Shown here: one piece after another, positions 13,371-21,865 of the stretch
Numbering within the stretch: position 1 is the first letter of the stretch
How the letters are laid out: the number at the start of each line of letters is the position of its first letter
DNA from: a virus
IMG/VR virus record: IMGVR_UViG_3300042897_000614
Coordinates: 1-48,341 of that record
Length of the DNA stretch: 48,341 bases
Reading direction: 5' to 3' (one strand)
Translations under genes and position numbers: made by a program
The notes under the pieces: generated by a model
Told to the model about the DNA's origin: nothing
Databases searched by the model: none
What the model saw: only the letters and a program-made list of their open reading frames with translations

Positions 13371-14390
13371 ATGAAAAGAGTAGGGTATGCATGTATTAAC
13401 ATGGAATTAAGTAAGCAGAATATTCGTACCGGTCGTACGATGATTGATAGAAAATTCAAACAAGGTGGGTTGAAATTAGCATCTGAGATATCTTTGGCTA
13501 ATGCCCAGGACTTAATTAAGATTTTAGAATGGAACGAACAGCATGATATCCGTTTGTTTAGATTAGGTTCTGAGTTGTTTCCTCGATGGAATCATTATGA
13601 ATTGAATGCATTGCCGGATTATGAAGAAATTTCAGAAGTATTGAAACATGCAGGTGATTTTGCTAAGGCACACAACCATCGTGTAACTACTCATCCTGGT
13701 CCTTTCAATATATTAGGTTCGCCTGAAGCACGTGTTGTAGACAATAGTATTATTAGTTTAGAACGCCATTCTGAGTTGTTTGACTTGATGGGCTTTGCAC
13801 CTAGTTATGAAAATAAAATAAATATACATGTTGGTGCTACCTATAATGATAAGCCTGGTACTATTCGTCGTTGGATTCATAACTATGATCGTTTGTCTGA
13901 TAATCTTAAGGCAAGATTAGTTATAGAAAATGATGATAAGGCCTCAATGTATTCGGTACGAGATTTATATGAGATGCTTCATTTAGAAACTGGTATACCT
14001 ATTACCTTTGATTATTTTCATCATAAATTCAATACAGGTGACTTATCCGAACGAGAAGCATTAATGCTAGCGAGAGAAACTTGGGACTTGCATGGTGTTA
14101 CTCAATGTACTCATTATTCAGAATCTCGTCGTAGAGAATATCAAACTTTGATTGAAAATATTTGTGATAAACATGGTATTGCTTGGGATGATTTACCTAA
14201 TTGGCCTACCTTTGCAAAAAGTTATGCCGAATTTGGTAAAATTAGAGAACAAGCACATTCTGACTTTATCTTAGAATTACCAGACACATATGATGTCGAT
14301 TCTATTGATATTATGATCGAGGCAAAGGCAAAAGAACAAGCATTAATTCATGTGCATACTTTACAAAAAAATGCTATGATTTTAGGTTAA
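13371..14390 (+). CDS. uvdE: UV-damage endonuclease (UvdE/UvsE family)
   Basis: The 339-aa product follows the UvdE TIM barrel from the start: GYACINMEL, then RLGSELFPRW, HRVTTHPGPF, NKINIHVGATYNDK, ARLVIENDDK, PITFDYFHHKF and GVTQCTHYSESR. The repeated His, Asp and Glu residues at these strand ends are the metal ligands of the family. The enzyme nicks DNA on the 5' side of UV photoproducts and some abasic sites, starting an alternative excision repair. The length agrees with bacterial members. It has its own TTG-N20-TA promoter, suggesting expression by host polymerase before late genes. It would repair phage DNA in UV-exposed habitats. Confidence 0.93.
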   Translation: MKRVGYACINMELSKQNIRTGRTMIDRKFKQGGLKLASEISLANAQDLIKILEWNEQHDIRLFRLGSELFPRWNHYELNALPDYEEISEVLKHAGDFAKAHNHRVTTHPGPFNILGSPEARVVDNSIISLERHSELFDLMGFAPSYENKINIHVGATYNDKPGTIRRWIHNYDRLSDNLKARLVIENDDKASMYSVRDLYEMLHLETGIPITFDYFHHKFNTGDLSEREALMLARETWDLHGVTQCTHYSESRRREYQTLIENICDKHGIAWDDLPNWPTFAKSYAEFGKIREQAHSDFILELPDTYDVDSIDIMIEAKAKEQALIHVHTLQKNAMILG

Positions 14391-14393
14391 TTA

Positions 14394-14401
14394 TATTTAT
14401 A
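14394..14401 (+). promoter_or_regulatory. Late-box candidate TATTTATA
   Basis: An exact box just after the endonuclease stop, but 86 bases before the next start (14480), much further than elsewhere. The long AT-rich leader holds no hairpin that I could identify. Confidence 0.4.
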
Positions 14402-14479
14402 TTATATATATAAGATTGATATCCATATAATATATGTGAACAAAAAGTTAATATTAATAAACAAATAAAAGTAAAAGTT

Positions 14480-14659
14480 ATGGCAGATTACCGTTACAAA
14501 GCTAAAATTACCGATGATTTAGAAGATGCTAGAGAAATCATTAAAAATGTAGGTAGAGCAATTAAAGAAGGCAAAACAGATGTTGCGTCAGCATTACACA
14601 ATTTATCAGATGCATTAACAAAGTTAGATTCAGCGAAGTATTATATTGACCGCGAATAA
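14480..14659 (+). CDS. Hypothetical small helical protein, 59 aa
   Basis: The frame from ATG 14480 reads MADYRYKAKITDDLEDAREI and continues as one or two amphipathic helices to a charged end (AKYYIDRE). The stop overlaps the next start as TAATG. An A-rich leader (aataaaagtaaaagtt) precedes it, as for other genes here. No family recognised; coupling and clean heptad-like spacing support it as real. Confidence 0.65.
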   Translation: MADYRYKAKITDDLEDAREIIKNVGRAIKEGKTDVASALHNLSDALTKLDSAKYYIDRE

Positions 14660-14844
14660 TGGCAAAGCAAATTACAAGAAAATTAGGATTTAAACAATTA
14701 GCATGTAAATATTGTAATCACAAATGTGAACGAGTTGATATCAATGCAACTGCAATTACATGTTCTAAATGTACGCACCGACAAGTATGTGGTGAGATAT
14801 TAGATTTATATGGATCTGATACGGTTAAAAAATCTAAAAAATAA
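14659..14844 (+). CDS. Zinc-ribbon protein, 61 aa
   Basis: Two CxxC pairs, CKYC at about residues 16-19 and CSKC about 17 residues later, plus extra Cys and His residues (NHKCE, THRQVC), form a treble-clef or zinc-ribbon pattern. Most of the protein is this motif, with a basic start and end. Such mini-ribbons usually bind nucleic acid or RNA polymerase. It is coupled to the 59-aa gene before it and followed 3 bases later by the HD hydrolase gene, in the operon that also encodes the late sigma factor, so a role in transcription is possible. Confidence 0.7.
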   Translation: MAKQITRKLGFKQLACKYCNHKCERVDINATAITCSKCTHRQVCGEILDLYGSDTVKKSKK

Positions 14845-14847
14845 GTT

Positions 14848-15627
14848 ATGTTAGAAGCAGAAAAAATCAAATCGAATTGGGAAGAATATCGAGAAATTGT
14901 TAATACATTGTTTCCTACTCGTAAAGTTGCATTAAACAAAATGTATGATGAGTTCGAAGAAAGAATGGTATTTATGCCAGCTTCTGGAGTAGAACATTAT
15001 CACAACGCATTTGCTGGAGGTTATGTAGATCATATACTTCGAGTTATTCAGTGTGCCGAATCATTACATTTTACTTGGACTACAATGGGATCTGATATGT
15101 CAGGCTATACTAAAGAAGAATTAGTGTTTGCTGCAATGCATCATGATTTAGGTAAGATAGGATTTCCGGGAGAAGGCAATGAAGTATATCAAATTGAAAC
15201 TTCAGATTGGCATCGTAAGAATCAGGGTAAAATGTATAAGCATAACCAAAATATTCCGTTTGCAATGGTACCAGATTTATCAATTTGGTTGTTACAAGAA
15301 TATGGTGTTAAAATGTCATGGACTGAATACCAATCAATTAAGATACATGATGGTATGTATGATGATGCAAATAAACCATATTTCGTTGCTAGGTCAGCTC
15401 AAGCTAAATTAAAAACAAATTTACCTTTATTATTACACCATGCAGATCACATGGCATCTCAGATTGAATATGAACGTTGGAGAAATTATAAAGCAGGTAC
15501 TCCAGTAGCAGCCTCAGTTAAGTCTACTGCTACTAAAAGTACAGCAATGAAGAACTTAGCAGAAAATAACCCAACATTAGATACTTCGATATCAGACATT
15601 TTTAGTTCATTTAATACACCTTCTTAA
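14848..15627 (+). CDS. HD-domain phosphohydrolase (YhaM-like), 259 aa
   Basis: The HD metal site is visible: His52 and His62 in YHNAFAGGYVDHILRV, His99-Asp100 in AMHHDLGKIG, His167-Asp168 in IKIHDG, and His198/Asp200 in LLLHHADHMA. The opening HxAxxGGxxxH arrangement is that of YhaM-type HD 3'-5' exoribonucleases and related phosphohydrolases. The length is shorter than YhaM (no N-terminal OB domain). The C-terminal 45 residues are Ser/Thr/Ala-rich and probably flexible. The substrate may be RNA, DNA or a nucleotide; sequence alone does not decide. It lies in the operon leading to the late sigma gene. Confidence 0.8.
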   Translation: MLEAEKIKSNWEEYREIVNTLFPTRKVALNKMYDEFEERMVFMPASGVEHYHNAFAGGYVDHILRVIQCAESLHFTWTTMGSDMSGYTKEELVFAAMHHDLGKIGFPGEGNEVYQIETSDWHRKNQGKMYKHNQNIPFAMVPDLSIWLLQEYGVKMSWTEYQSIKIHDGMYDDANKPYFVARSAQAKLKTNLPLLLHHADHMASQIEYERWRNYKAGTPVAASVKSTATKSTAMKNLAENNPTLDTSISDIFSSFNTPS

Positions 15628-15629
15628 TT

Positions 15630-15950
15630 ATGGTAATCTTTATATTAACTATTACATTTGCTGTTGTAGCAGCAATCTATTTCGGTCGAAGAGCTTATAT
15701 ACTTGCTGGATTGTTAGCAGATAGTGAATCTGCAAGAACGGCTGATCAGGAATACTATGAATCAATTGAAAGTGTAAACGAATATATGTATGATCAGGTT
15801 GACCGTGCATATAATAAAATGACAGAAATTGATCGTTTAGGTGCATTTGCTAATGATGATGAAGCGGGGACTACATTCCAATTATTAAATGAAGTAATAA
15901 CTAGTTTACATACAGAATTCAATGGCGAAGCGAGCGAAGAAATCCAATAA
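15630..15950 (+). CDS. Small membrane-anchored protein, 106 aa
   Basis: Residues 2-20 (VIFILTITFAVVAAIYFG) form one N-terminal transmembrane helix, followed by a basic RR pair, then an acidic coiled-coil-like soluble part. The topology resembles small spanin- or holin-associated or regulatory membrane proteins, but nothing specific is recognised. The 3' end overlaps the sigma-factor gene by 29 bases, which implies translational coupling. Confidence 0.6.
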   Translation: MVIFILTITFAVVAAIYFGRRAYILAGLLADSESARTADQEYYESIESVNEYMYDQVDRAYNKMTEIDRLGAFANDDEAGTTFQLLNEVITSLHTEFNGEASEEIQ

Positions 15951-16620
15951 CTATTGGACATCTATTACGGAATTAGCAATATCCGGTTATAATAGAACAC
16001 CGAATGAAATTTCACGTGAAAAGATATATCGTAGATTTGTATATCCAGCATTAATGAAAATGGCTGAAAATATTATTAATAAAATAAAGCCAGATTATAT
16101 TGATTCATCATTTGCTGATTTACAAACCGATTTAGTAACACATTTAACTAGTAAATTGGATAAGTTCAAACCAGAAAATGGAAAAGCATATTCATACTAT
16201 ACTAGAACATCATTTAACTATTTAATCGGCGAAAATCAAAAAGCTTACTCTAAATTGAAAAATGGTGCAATTGAATTAGATATAGATGAACAACGAAATG
16301 TGTTGATTGAATTGCATAATGATGAGATGACAGAAACATTGAAATACTTTATGGATGCATATATTGAATATTGTTATGCTAACTTAAATTATATATTCAC
16401 AAATCAAGCTGATATTCATGTTGCCGATTCTATACTTCATATTTTTGAATCGCGTGATGTAATTGAGGTATTTAATAAAAAAGCGTTATATATTTTTATA
16501 AGAGAGCGTACTGGTTTAGTTACTACTAACATAACTAGAGTCGTTAAGGAATTGAAATCTATATATGAACTTAAATTTAAAGAGTACGAACAAAATAACT
16601 TCGTAAATTTGCCTTTCTGA
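15922..16620 (+). CDS. Late-transcription sigma factor, T4 gp55-like, 232 aa
   Basis: Residues 60-115 carry a sigma-70 region-2-like segment: FADLQTDLVTHLTSKLDKF, then KPENGKAYSYYTRTSFNYLIGENQK, the aromatic-rich helix that binds and melts the -10 element. The size is a little above T4 gp55 (about 185 aa), and no region 4 is evident, as expected for gp55-type factors that recognise only a -10-like box. It would direct host RNA polymerase to late promoters, here probably TATTTATA. The start overlaps the upstream gene by 29 bases. A late box follows its stop directly, opening the baseplate operon. Confidence 0.8.
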   Translation: MAKRAKKSNNYWTSITELAISGYNRTPNEISREKIYRRFVYPALMKMAENIINKIKPDYIDSSFADLQTDLVTHLTSKLDKFKPENGKAYSYYTRTSFNYLIGENQKAYSKLKNGAIELDIDEQRNVLIELHNDEMTETLKYFMDAYIEYCYANLNYIFTNQADIHVADSILHIFESRDVIEVFNKKALYIFIRERTGLVTTNITRVVKELKSIYELKFKEYEQNNFVNLPF

Positions 16621-16628
16621 TATTTATA
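16621..16628 (+). promoter_or_regulatory. Late box TATTTATA
   Basis: An exact box directly after the sigma-factor stop, 21 bases before the ATG at 16642. ATATGA (16626-16631) and TCATAT (16638-16643) could pair and cover the start codon of read-through transcripts. Confidence 0.65.
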
Positions 16629-16641
16629 TGAAAATACTCAT

Positions 16642-17061
16642 ATGGATAACACAGAAGAAATATTTAAAGGTGTCAGTTTCGCTGATTTGATGCATGATGT
16701 ATATCATAACTCAAAAAAGAAAGATCGACAAATAAATCAATTGATAGCACAATTACAACCATTGATACGTAATGCATCAGATGCCACTGTAATTGTGCCG
16801 TTAATTAAAGAATACTTAGAAGTAAGTGTTAAGAATGATGACCACCTAGTAAAATTAACAGCAATCGTTCAACGATTAATTTCTACTAAACAGCAAATAA
16901 ATGGTGCTGATAGTTTAATGAGTGATGAAGAAAAAGCTGAACTATTAAAATTAGCAGAAGATACATTTTCAGATGAATTAGAAAATGAAATTGCGATTAT
17001 AGACCAAGCTGCAATTAAAATCAAACAACAAGCTGCTAAATCAAAGGATTCAAATGAGTAA
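16642..17061 (+). CDS. Hypothetical structural or assembly protein, 139 aa
   Basis: An almost entirely helical protein (charged, with repeated Ile/Leu spacing) that I do not recognise. It opens the baseplate gene block and overlaps the gp5-like gene by 8 bases, so an assembly chaperone or small wedge/neck role is reasonable. There are no cysteines and no membrane segment. The acidic C-terminal half (ENEIAIIDQAAIKIKQQAAK) suggests a coiled coil. Confidence 0.7.
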   Translation: MDNTEEIFKGVSFADLMHDVYHNSKKKDRQINQLIAQLQPLIRNASDATVIVPLIKEYLEVSVKNDDHLVKLTAIVQRLISTKQQINGADSLMSDEEKAELLKLAEDTFSDELENEIAIIDQAAIKIKQQAAKSKDSNE

Positions 17062-18070
17062 TTATAATCCGGTTGAATTTAGTGTAGCTGAGGTATTAGA
17101 TGTTACAACGCGAGATACATATAAACATACCGATTCAAATCAATATACATTATTTTCATGCCAAGCAAGACTAGATGGTTTAATTAATAAACCAATTATA
17201 TCAGTTAAGCCGATTAATATTAATATAAAAAAAATACCAATTATTGGAGAATTGATTTTAGTATTTAAATTAAATAGTACTTTTAAATCATCATCTACGT
17301 ATAATCAAGAACAATGGTATTATATATCTACAATTGATTTAGAATCAGCAATCAACCATAATTCGATATCGGATTATACAGATTCAGGTAATGCAACTTC
17401 TAAAAAACCAGGTAACAATTTTACGGAAACTACCATTAATGCATTACAACCATATGAAGGCGATGTAATATTAGAAGGCAGATGGTCTAATAGTATACGA
17501 TTTGGTAGTACTCCAGCAAGACCTAGCGGTACCAGTTTATATACAATACCAGAGTCAACCGAATGGTCTGGTGATATACCTGGCGATCCGATTACTATAA
17601 TAGCTAATGGTAATAAAGCAAATCCTAGTAAATTTAATATAGAATCAAAAAACGATACAGCGTCATCTATATTTTTAACTTCAACTCAAAAACTTAATAA
17701 ATTAAAACTTAATAATACTATACGCATCAGTGATTCAATTGTATTATTTAATAAATCGCAAATAATAGCATCAGCTGATCGAATTATATTGTCATCTAAA
17801 CAAGATACCATTATAATGGATTCAAAAGTTGGTATTGAAATCAACGCGCCGTTAATTAAGATGGGTGTTAGTAGCAATAAAGAGCCATTATTACATAGCG
17901 CGGCTACTATTAAGTTGTTACAAATAATTATTAATACAATTAAACTCGGATTTAAAGATTCCGCAGGAACTATATGTACTCCAATTAATAAACAGTTATC
18001 GGCTTCGACAGTAACTGATTTAATGAAGAAAATAAAGAATTGGAATATCATGGTTGATACATATAAATAA
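17054..18070 (+). CDS. Baseplate central spike protein, T4 gp5-like, 338 aa
   Basis: Residues 1-110 look like the N-terminal OB domain. Residues 143-165 (QPYEGDVILEGRWSNSIRFG) are the conserved linker typical of gp5-like spike proteins in T4-like phages. From residue 200 to 285 a series of short beta repeats (NTIRISDSIVLFN, SADRIILSSKQDTIIMDS, VGIEINAPLIKMG) fits the triple-stranded beta-helix that forms the needle. There is no lysozyme domain between OB and helix, unlike T4 gp5, so cell-wall cleavage must come from other proteins such as the 1197 or M23 products. It overlaps the preceding gene by 8 bases. Confidence 0.82.
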   Translation: MSNYNPVEFSVAEVLDVTTRDTYKHTDSNQYTLFSCQARLDGLINKPIISVKPININIKKIPIIGELILVFKLNSTFKSSSTYNQEQWYYISTIDLESAINHNSISDYTDSGNATSKKPGNNFTETTINALQPYEGDVILEGRWSNSIRFGSTPARPSGTSLYTIPESTEWSGDIPGDPITIIANGNKANPSKFNIESKNDTASSIFLTSTQKLNKLKLNNTIRISDSIVLFNKSQIIASADRIILSSKQDTIIMDSKVGIEINAPLIKMGVSSNKEPLLHSAATIKLLQIIINTIKLGFKDSAGTICTPINKQLSASTVTDLMKKIKNWNIMVDTYK

Positions 18071-18081
18071 AAAGGTAAATA

Positions 18082-18933
18082 ATGGCTATAGGATCTACGA
18101 TACCAGCAAATGTTATTGAAAAAGTAACGCCGCTAGTTTTAAAAAATATGGATAAACTACAAGATTTAGGAAATTTGTTAATATCGAAATGTAATAATTT
18201 ACCTTTACGTATTAAATGTAGCGATCCTAGAATTATTGATATTAAAAAATTATTAGATAAAATTAAAAAATTTATTGATAATATAACAAAACTAATAGCA
18301 GTAATTAAAAAAATTATAAAAGCATTAAAAACTGTTAAAACTGCTGCGACGGCAATAAAAGTAGTACAACTGGTATTACCATTACCGCCCTTTACTCCAC
18401 CGGGCCCGATTGCTGAATTAATGGGTATCGTTAATAAATTATTACAAAATCTTAAATCAGCAATGCCATGCTTTTTAGCAATGATTGATATAATTAAATC
18501 AACCGTTGCTGATATTAATGGTATACTCGCAATATCATTAATGATATTGGGTGGGATTTGTTCTTCCGATGTATTTGAGATTTCAAAGGATGTTGATACA
18601 TTATTAAAAGACAGAACTACTAATACTAGTACATCAGCTACGTCTGTTAATAATAATGGTGATAGTTTAATTACACAGACAACGAATGGAACATATGATC
18701 CACTCATGGCATCAAATGACGATTTAAATGAATATATAGATCTATTAAATGGTATAGCAAACGAATTAAATGATCCTACTAGTGCTAGTTTATATTTAGA
18801 AGAAGCACCATCATTAGTGTATTCTGGTACAGGTATTCCAGATCCAACGTTAGGTAAACTAGGTGATTATTATGTTGATTTAACTAATTCTAGTATATTA
18901 GGTCCTAAAATAACCGATATATCATGGGTATAA
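18082..18933 (+). CDS. Hydrophobic helical baseplate-region protein, 283 aa
   Basis: No close family recognised. Residues 50-170 are long amphipathic and hydrophobic helices (KLLDKIKKFIDNITKLIAVI, then AIKVVQLVLPLPPFTPPGP, and ILAISLMILGGIC), unusual among the beta-rich neighbours. The C-terminal 30 residues hold a motif PTLGKLGDYYVDLTNSSILGP, a small module with the G-x-x-G-D-Y-Y-x-D pattern seen in phage fibre and adhesion proteins. The position between spike and gp25-like genes suggests a baseplate hub or tip part, or a protein that meets the membrane. Confidence 0.7.
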   Translation: MAIGSTIPANVIEKVTPLVLKNMDKLQDLGNLLISKCNNLPLRIKCSDPRIIDIKKLLDKIKKFIDNITKLIAVIKKIIKALKTVKTAATAIKVVQLVLPLPPFTPPGPIAELMGIVNKLLQNLKSAMPCFLAMIDIIKSTVADINGILAISLMILGGICSSDVFEISKDVDTLLKDRTTNTSTSATSVNNNGDSLITQTTNGTYDPLMASNDDLNEYIDLLNGIANELNDPTSASLYLEEAPSLVYSGTGIPDPTLGKLGDYYVDLTNSSILGPKITDISWV

Positions 18934-18974
18934 TAATATAGTGTATAAATATTCCAATTAATTAAACCATTGAA

Positions 18975-18982
18975 TATTTATA
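18975..18982 (+). promoter_or_regulatory. Late box TATTTATA
   Basis: An exact box, 25 bases before the ATG at 19000. Confidence 0.65.
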
Positions 18983-18999
18983 TATAAAATAACTATATT

Positions 19000-19500
19000 A
19001 TGGATACATCTAATTTTTTAAATTCAATACGCAAAATTATTCGCGAGGAAGTACGTACTGTTATAAAACAAGAATTAACGGATATACTAAAAGAAGGATT
19101 AAAACCAACTTTAACTGAATTAACACAAACTACTAGAAACCCGAATACAGTTTCAACTAGAAAACCAGTACCAGTTAAAGAAGTAACCAAAACACAAAAT
19201 CCTGTACTATTTACTGAAAATAAATGGGCGAATATCTTAAATGATACTCCAATTCTTCGAGAACAGTCAGGTAATATAAATTCATATTCTGAAATGTTAA
19301 ATGAGGAAATGGATGATCTTTCATTTACATCGGCTGATGCACAAGGATTTGGTATGATGCGACAATCAAATAATAAACCGAGTGTAATGGAAGATCCAGA
19401 AACGGGTAAGGTATATGACATAGCACCAGCTGTTCAAGATGCCATGACTCGTGATTATTCTGGATTAATGAAAGCTATAGCTGCGAAGAAAGGTAATTAA
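19000..19500 (+). CDS. Putative virion protein with I-R-E leader, 166 aa
   Basis: Not recognised. The first 16 residues (MDTSNFLNSIRKIIRE) are an amphipathic helix ending in I-R-E, similar to the leaders of the 1197-7763 cassette, although it is followed by a long charged helix and may simply be a helix. The middle is Thr/Asn/Pro-rich, and the C-terminal half (FTSADAQGFGMMRQ, DPETGKVYDIAPAVQDAMTR) looks folded and is reminiscent of small neck/baseplate assembly proteins. It has a late box, and its stop overlaps the gp25-like start (TAATG). Confidence 0.7.
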   Translation: MDTSNFLNSIRKIIREEVRTVIKQELTDILKEGLKPTLTELTQTTRNPNTVSTRKPVPVKEVTKTQNPVLFTENKWANILNDTPILREQSGNINSYSEMLNEEMDDLSFTSADAQGFGMMRQSNNKPSVMEDPETGKVYDIAPAVQDAMTRDYSGLMKAIAAKKGN

Positions 19501-19934
19501 TGTCATATCAAATAATAGAATCACCAATAATATCAACTCAAACAGTATTAGGTATTGATTTATCATTTAATAATGTTGGTATATTTAAACCATTATATTC
19601 AACATTAAGACAAGCAGCTGCTAATTTTAGAAATCTATTACAAACACAACGAGGTGAACGATGGTACCATCCAACATATGGTTGTGATTTAATTGCAATT
19701 TTATTTGAACCAAATGTTGCTGAATTAAAGCAGGAGATTTCATCTATCATTACAATTGCAGCAAGTACGTGGTTGCCTTATATCGATATTGATGATTTAG
19801 TAATTACAACAAATACAGATGATCCATTATTAAGTCACCAATTGGTAATATCAATAACTATTAGTTGCGACACAATACAAACCGAAAAAATTGTTATATT
19901 TGTCGGCGAAAGTGGTAATATTTTAATACAATAA
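19500..19934 (+). CDS. Baseplate wedge protein, T4 gp25-like, 144 aa
   Basis: The length and motifs fit the gp25 / phage lysozyme-like wedge family: a short leader, a helix with ALRQAA-like residues (STLRQAAANFRNLLQTQRGE), then RWYHPTYGCDLIAILFEP, the conserved RxxxPxxGxxL block, and a helix (ELKQEISSIITIAASTWLPY) followed by strands. In T4 it clamps the inner wedge and starts sheath assembly on the baseplate. It is coupled to the gene before it by TAATG and lies 11 bases before the gp6-like gene, the usual order in contractile systems. Confidence 0.85.
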   Translation: MSYQIIESPIISTQTVLGIDLSFNNVGIFKPLYSTLRQAAANFRNLLQTQRGERWYHPTYGCDLIAILFEPNVAELKQEISSIITIAASTWLPYIDIDDLVITTNTDDPLLSHQLVISITISCDTIQTEKIVIFVGESGNILIQ

Positions 19935-19945
19935 GAAACATACAA

Positions 19946-21829
19946 ATGGAAACAAAAAAAGATATATCATATTTAGGTAAAGATTTTGGTCAATTTAAAA
20001 GAAATTTAATTGATTTTACTAAACAATATTTTCCAGAATCATACACTGATTTTAATGAATCATCACCTGGTTCTATGTTTATCGAAATGGCTTCATATGT
20101 TGGTGATGTATTAAGTTATTATGCTGATACGAATTTAAAAGAATCTTTTTTAAATCAATCAACTGAAAAAAGTAATATTTATGATATTGCTAGAACATTG
20201 GGATATAATATAAAAAATATTACACCAGCAGCTGTTAAACTAGATATATTTCAATTATTACCAGCAATTGGTACTGGCGCTAATGTAATGCCAGATTATA
20301 GCTATGCATTACAAATAAAACCTGGATTACAAGTAAAACAAATTGATGGACCGGCAGTTTTCCGTACTATCGAAAGTGTAGATTTTTCGTTTTCATCATC
20401 ATATAGCACAACAGATGTTACTATATATGAAACTGACACTGTTACGAAATTACCTACTTATTACTTACTTAAAAAACGAGTAGATGCCGTATCTGGTAAT
20501 ATAAAAACAGCTACATATGATTTTACTACACCAATACCATATGATAAAATTGTATTATCTGATATTAATATAATTGATATTGTATCAATCGAAGAATCGG
20601 ATGGTGATAATTGGTATGAAGTACCATATTTAGCACAGGATACAATTTTTGAGGCAGTTCCTAATTTAGCAGAAAATGATCCAGATTTATTCCAATTTCG
20701 ACCATCTGTTTCTAACTTATTAAAATTAAAGAAAACATCAAAACGTTTTGTTACACGTTTACGTTCTGATAATAAATTAGAAATACAATTTGGTGCTGGT
20801 ATATCTGATCAGAATGACGAAGAAATTTTACCTAATCCAACAAATGTAGGAAATGGTTTAGTTGGATTAAATAAGACGGTTGATGTTGCAATTGATCCAT
20901 CTAATTTTTTATATACTCGTGCATACGGACAATCACCAGCTAATACTACATTAACAGTTACTTATACAGTTGGTAATGGTATTACTGATAATGTTGATGC
21001 TAATGTGTTAACAAATATACAGTTTATAAATTACAACGAAAACGTTAATTCTGGTGCGAGTGTATCTTTAAAGAATTTTATCAAATCTACAATATCAGTT
21101 ACAAATGCAGAACCAGCCCGCGGAGCTAAAACAATTGATTCGGTTAGTGATATTAGAAATAATGCAATGGCTAATTTTGGAACGCAAAATAGATTAGTAA
21201 CTGCTGCAGATTATGTAATTAGAACTTATTCGATGCCAGCTAAGTTTGGTAGTGTGTCAAAAGCATATATTATACCAGATGATCAGATCTCACAACAACA
21301 ATTGCAGTCATCTACTATAGTTACAAATCCGTTAGCGATGAATTTATATGTGTTAGGTTATAATAGTTCTAAACAGTTAACTGAATTAAATTTAGCAATT
21401 AAATCGAATCTAAAAACGTATTTAAATACATACCGAATGTTAACTGATGCGGTTAATATCAAAAATGCATATATAATTAATATAGGTATTGACTTTAAAA
21501 TCACAGCATTACCAAATTACAATAGTAATGATGTTCTTATACGGTGCATATCCGCACTTAAAACATTATTTGATATAGACAAATGGCAAATTAACCAACC
21601 AATTATAAAGTCTGAAATAATGAACGTAATTGGTAATATAAAAGGGGTTCAGTCTGTATTAGCGTTAACTATAAAAAACCTATATGATCCAGTTCTAGGA
21701 TATTCGAATAATATATATGATTTAAATGCCGCAGATAGAAAAGGTATTGTATATCCTAGTTTAGATCCTAGTATTTTTGAAATTAAATTTCCAGACAATG
21801 ACATAACAGGTCAAGTCGTAACTTATTAA
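19946..21829 (+). CDS. Baseplate wedge protein, T4 gp6 / baseplate-J-like, 627 aa
   Basis: The N-terminus (DISYLGKDFGQFKRNLIDFT, YFPESYTDFNESSPGSMFIE, ASYVGDVLSYYAD) is the hallmark opening of gp6-like wedge proteins in T4-like phages, and ARTLGYNIKNITPA follows. The C-terminal part (PARGAKTIDSVSDIRNNAMA, RLVTAADYVIRTYSMPAKFG) is the baseplate-J core that forms the inner ring. The length agrees with gp6 (about 660 aa). It connects the wedge to the hub and triggers the baseplate change on infection. It follows the gp25-like gene in an operon and ends just before a late box. Confidence 0.88.
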   Translation: METKKDISYLGKDFGQFKRNLIDFTKQYFPESYTDFNESSPGSMFIEMASYVGDVLSYYADTNLKESFLNQSTEKSNIYDIARTLGYNIKNITPAAVKLDIFQLLPAIGTGANVMPDYSYALQIKPGLQVKQIDGPAVFRTIESVDFSFSSSYSTTDVTIYETDTVTKLPTYYLLKKRVDAVSGNIKTATYDFTTPIPYDKIVLSDINIIDIVSIEESDGDNWYEVPYLAQDTIFEAVPNLAENDPDLFQFRPSVSNLLKLKKTSKRFVTRLRSDNKLEIQFGAGISDQNDEEILPNPTNVGNGLVGLNKTVDVAIDPSNFLYTRAYGQSPANTTLTVTYTVGNGITDNVDANVLTNIQFINYNENVNSGASVSLKNFIKSTISVTNAEPARGAKTIDSVSDIRNNAMANFGTQNRLVTAADYVIRTYSMPAKFGSVSKAYIIPDDQISQQQLQSSTIVTNPLAMNLYVLGYNSSKQLTELNLAIKSNLKTYLNTYRMLTDAVNIKNAYIINIGIDFKITALPNYNSNDVLIRCISALKTLFDIDKWQINQPIIKSEIMNVIGNIKGVQSVLALTIKNLYDPVLGYSNNIYDLNAADRKGIVYPSLDPSIFEIKFPDNDITGQVVTY

Positions 21830-21835
21830 TTTTGA

Positions 21836-21843
21836 TATTTATA
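21836..21843 (+). promoter_or_regulatory. Late box TATTTATA
   Basis: An exact box, 30 bases before the ATG at 21866. Confidence 0.65.
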
Positions 21844-21865
21844 ATTAAAAGAAAGAATATTTAAA

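Noticed and set aside
18048-18707. 219-codon open frame on the minus strand opposite the hydrophobic helical protein
   Set aside because: It mirrors an AT-rich, Ile/Lys-rich coding strand, is full of implausible Val/Ser/Ile runs, has no late box or leader, and lies fully inside a well-supported plus-strand gene.
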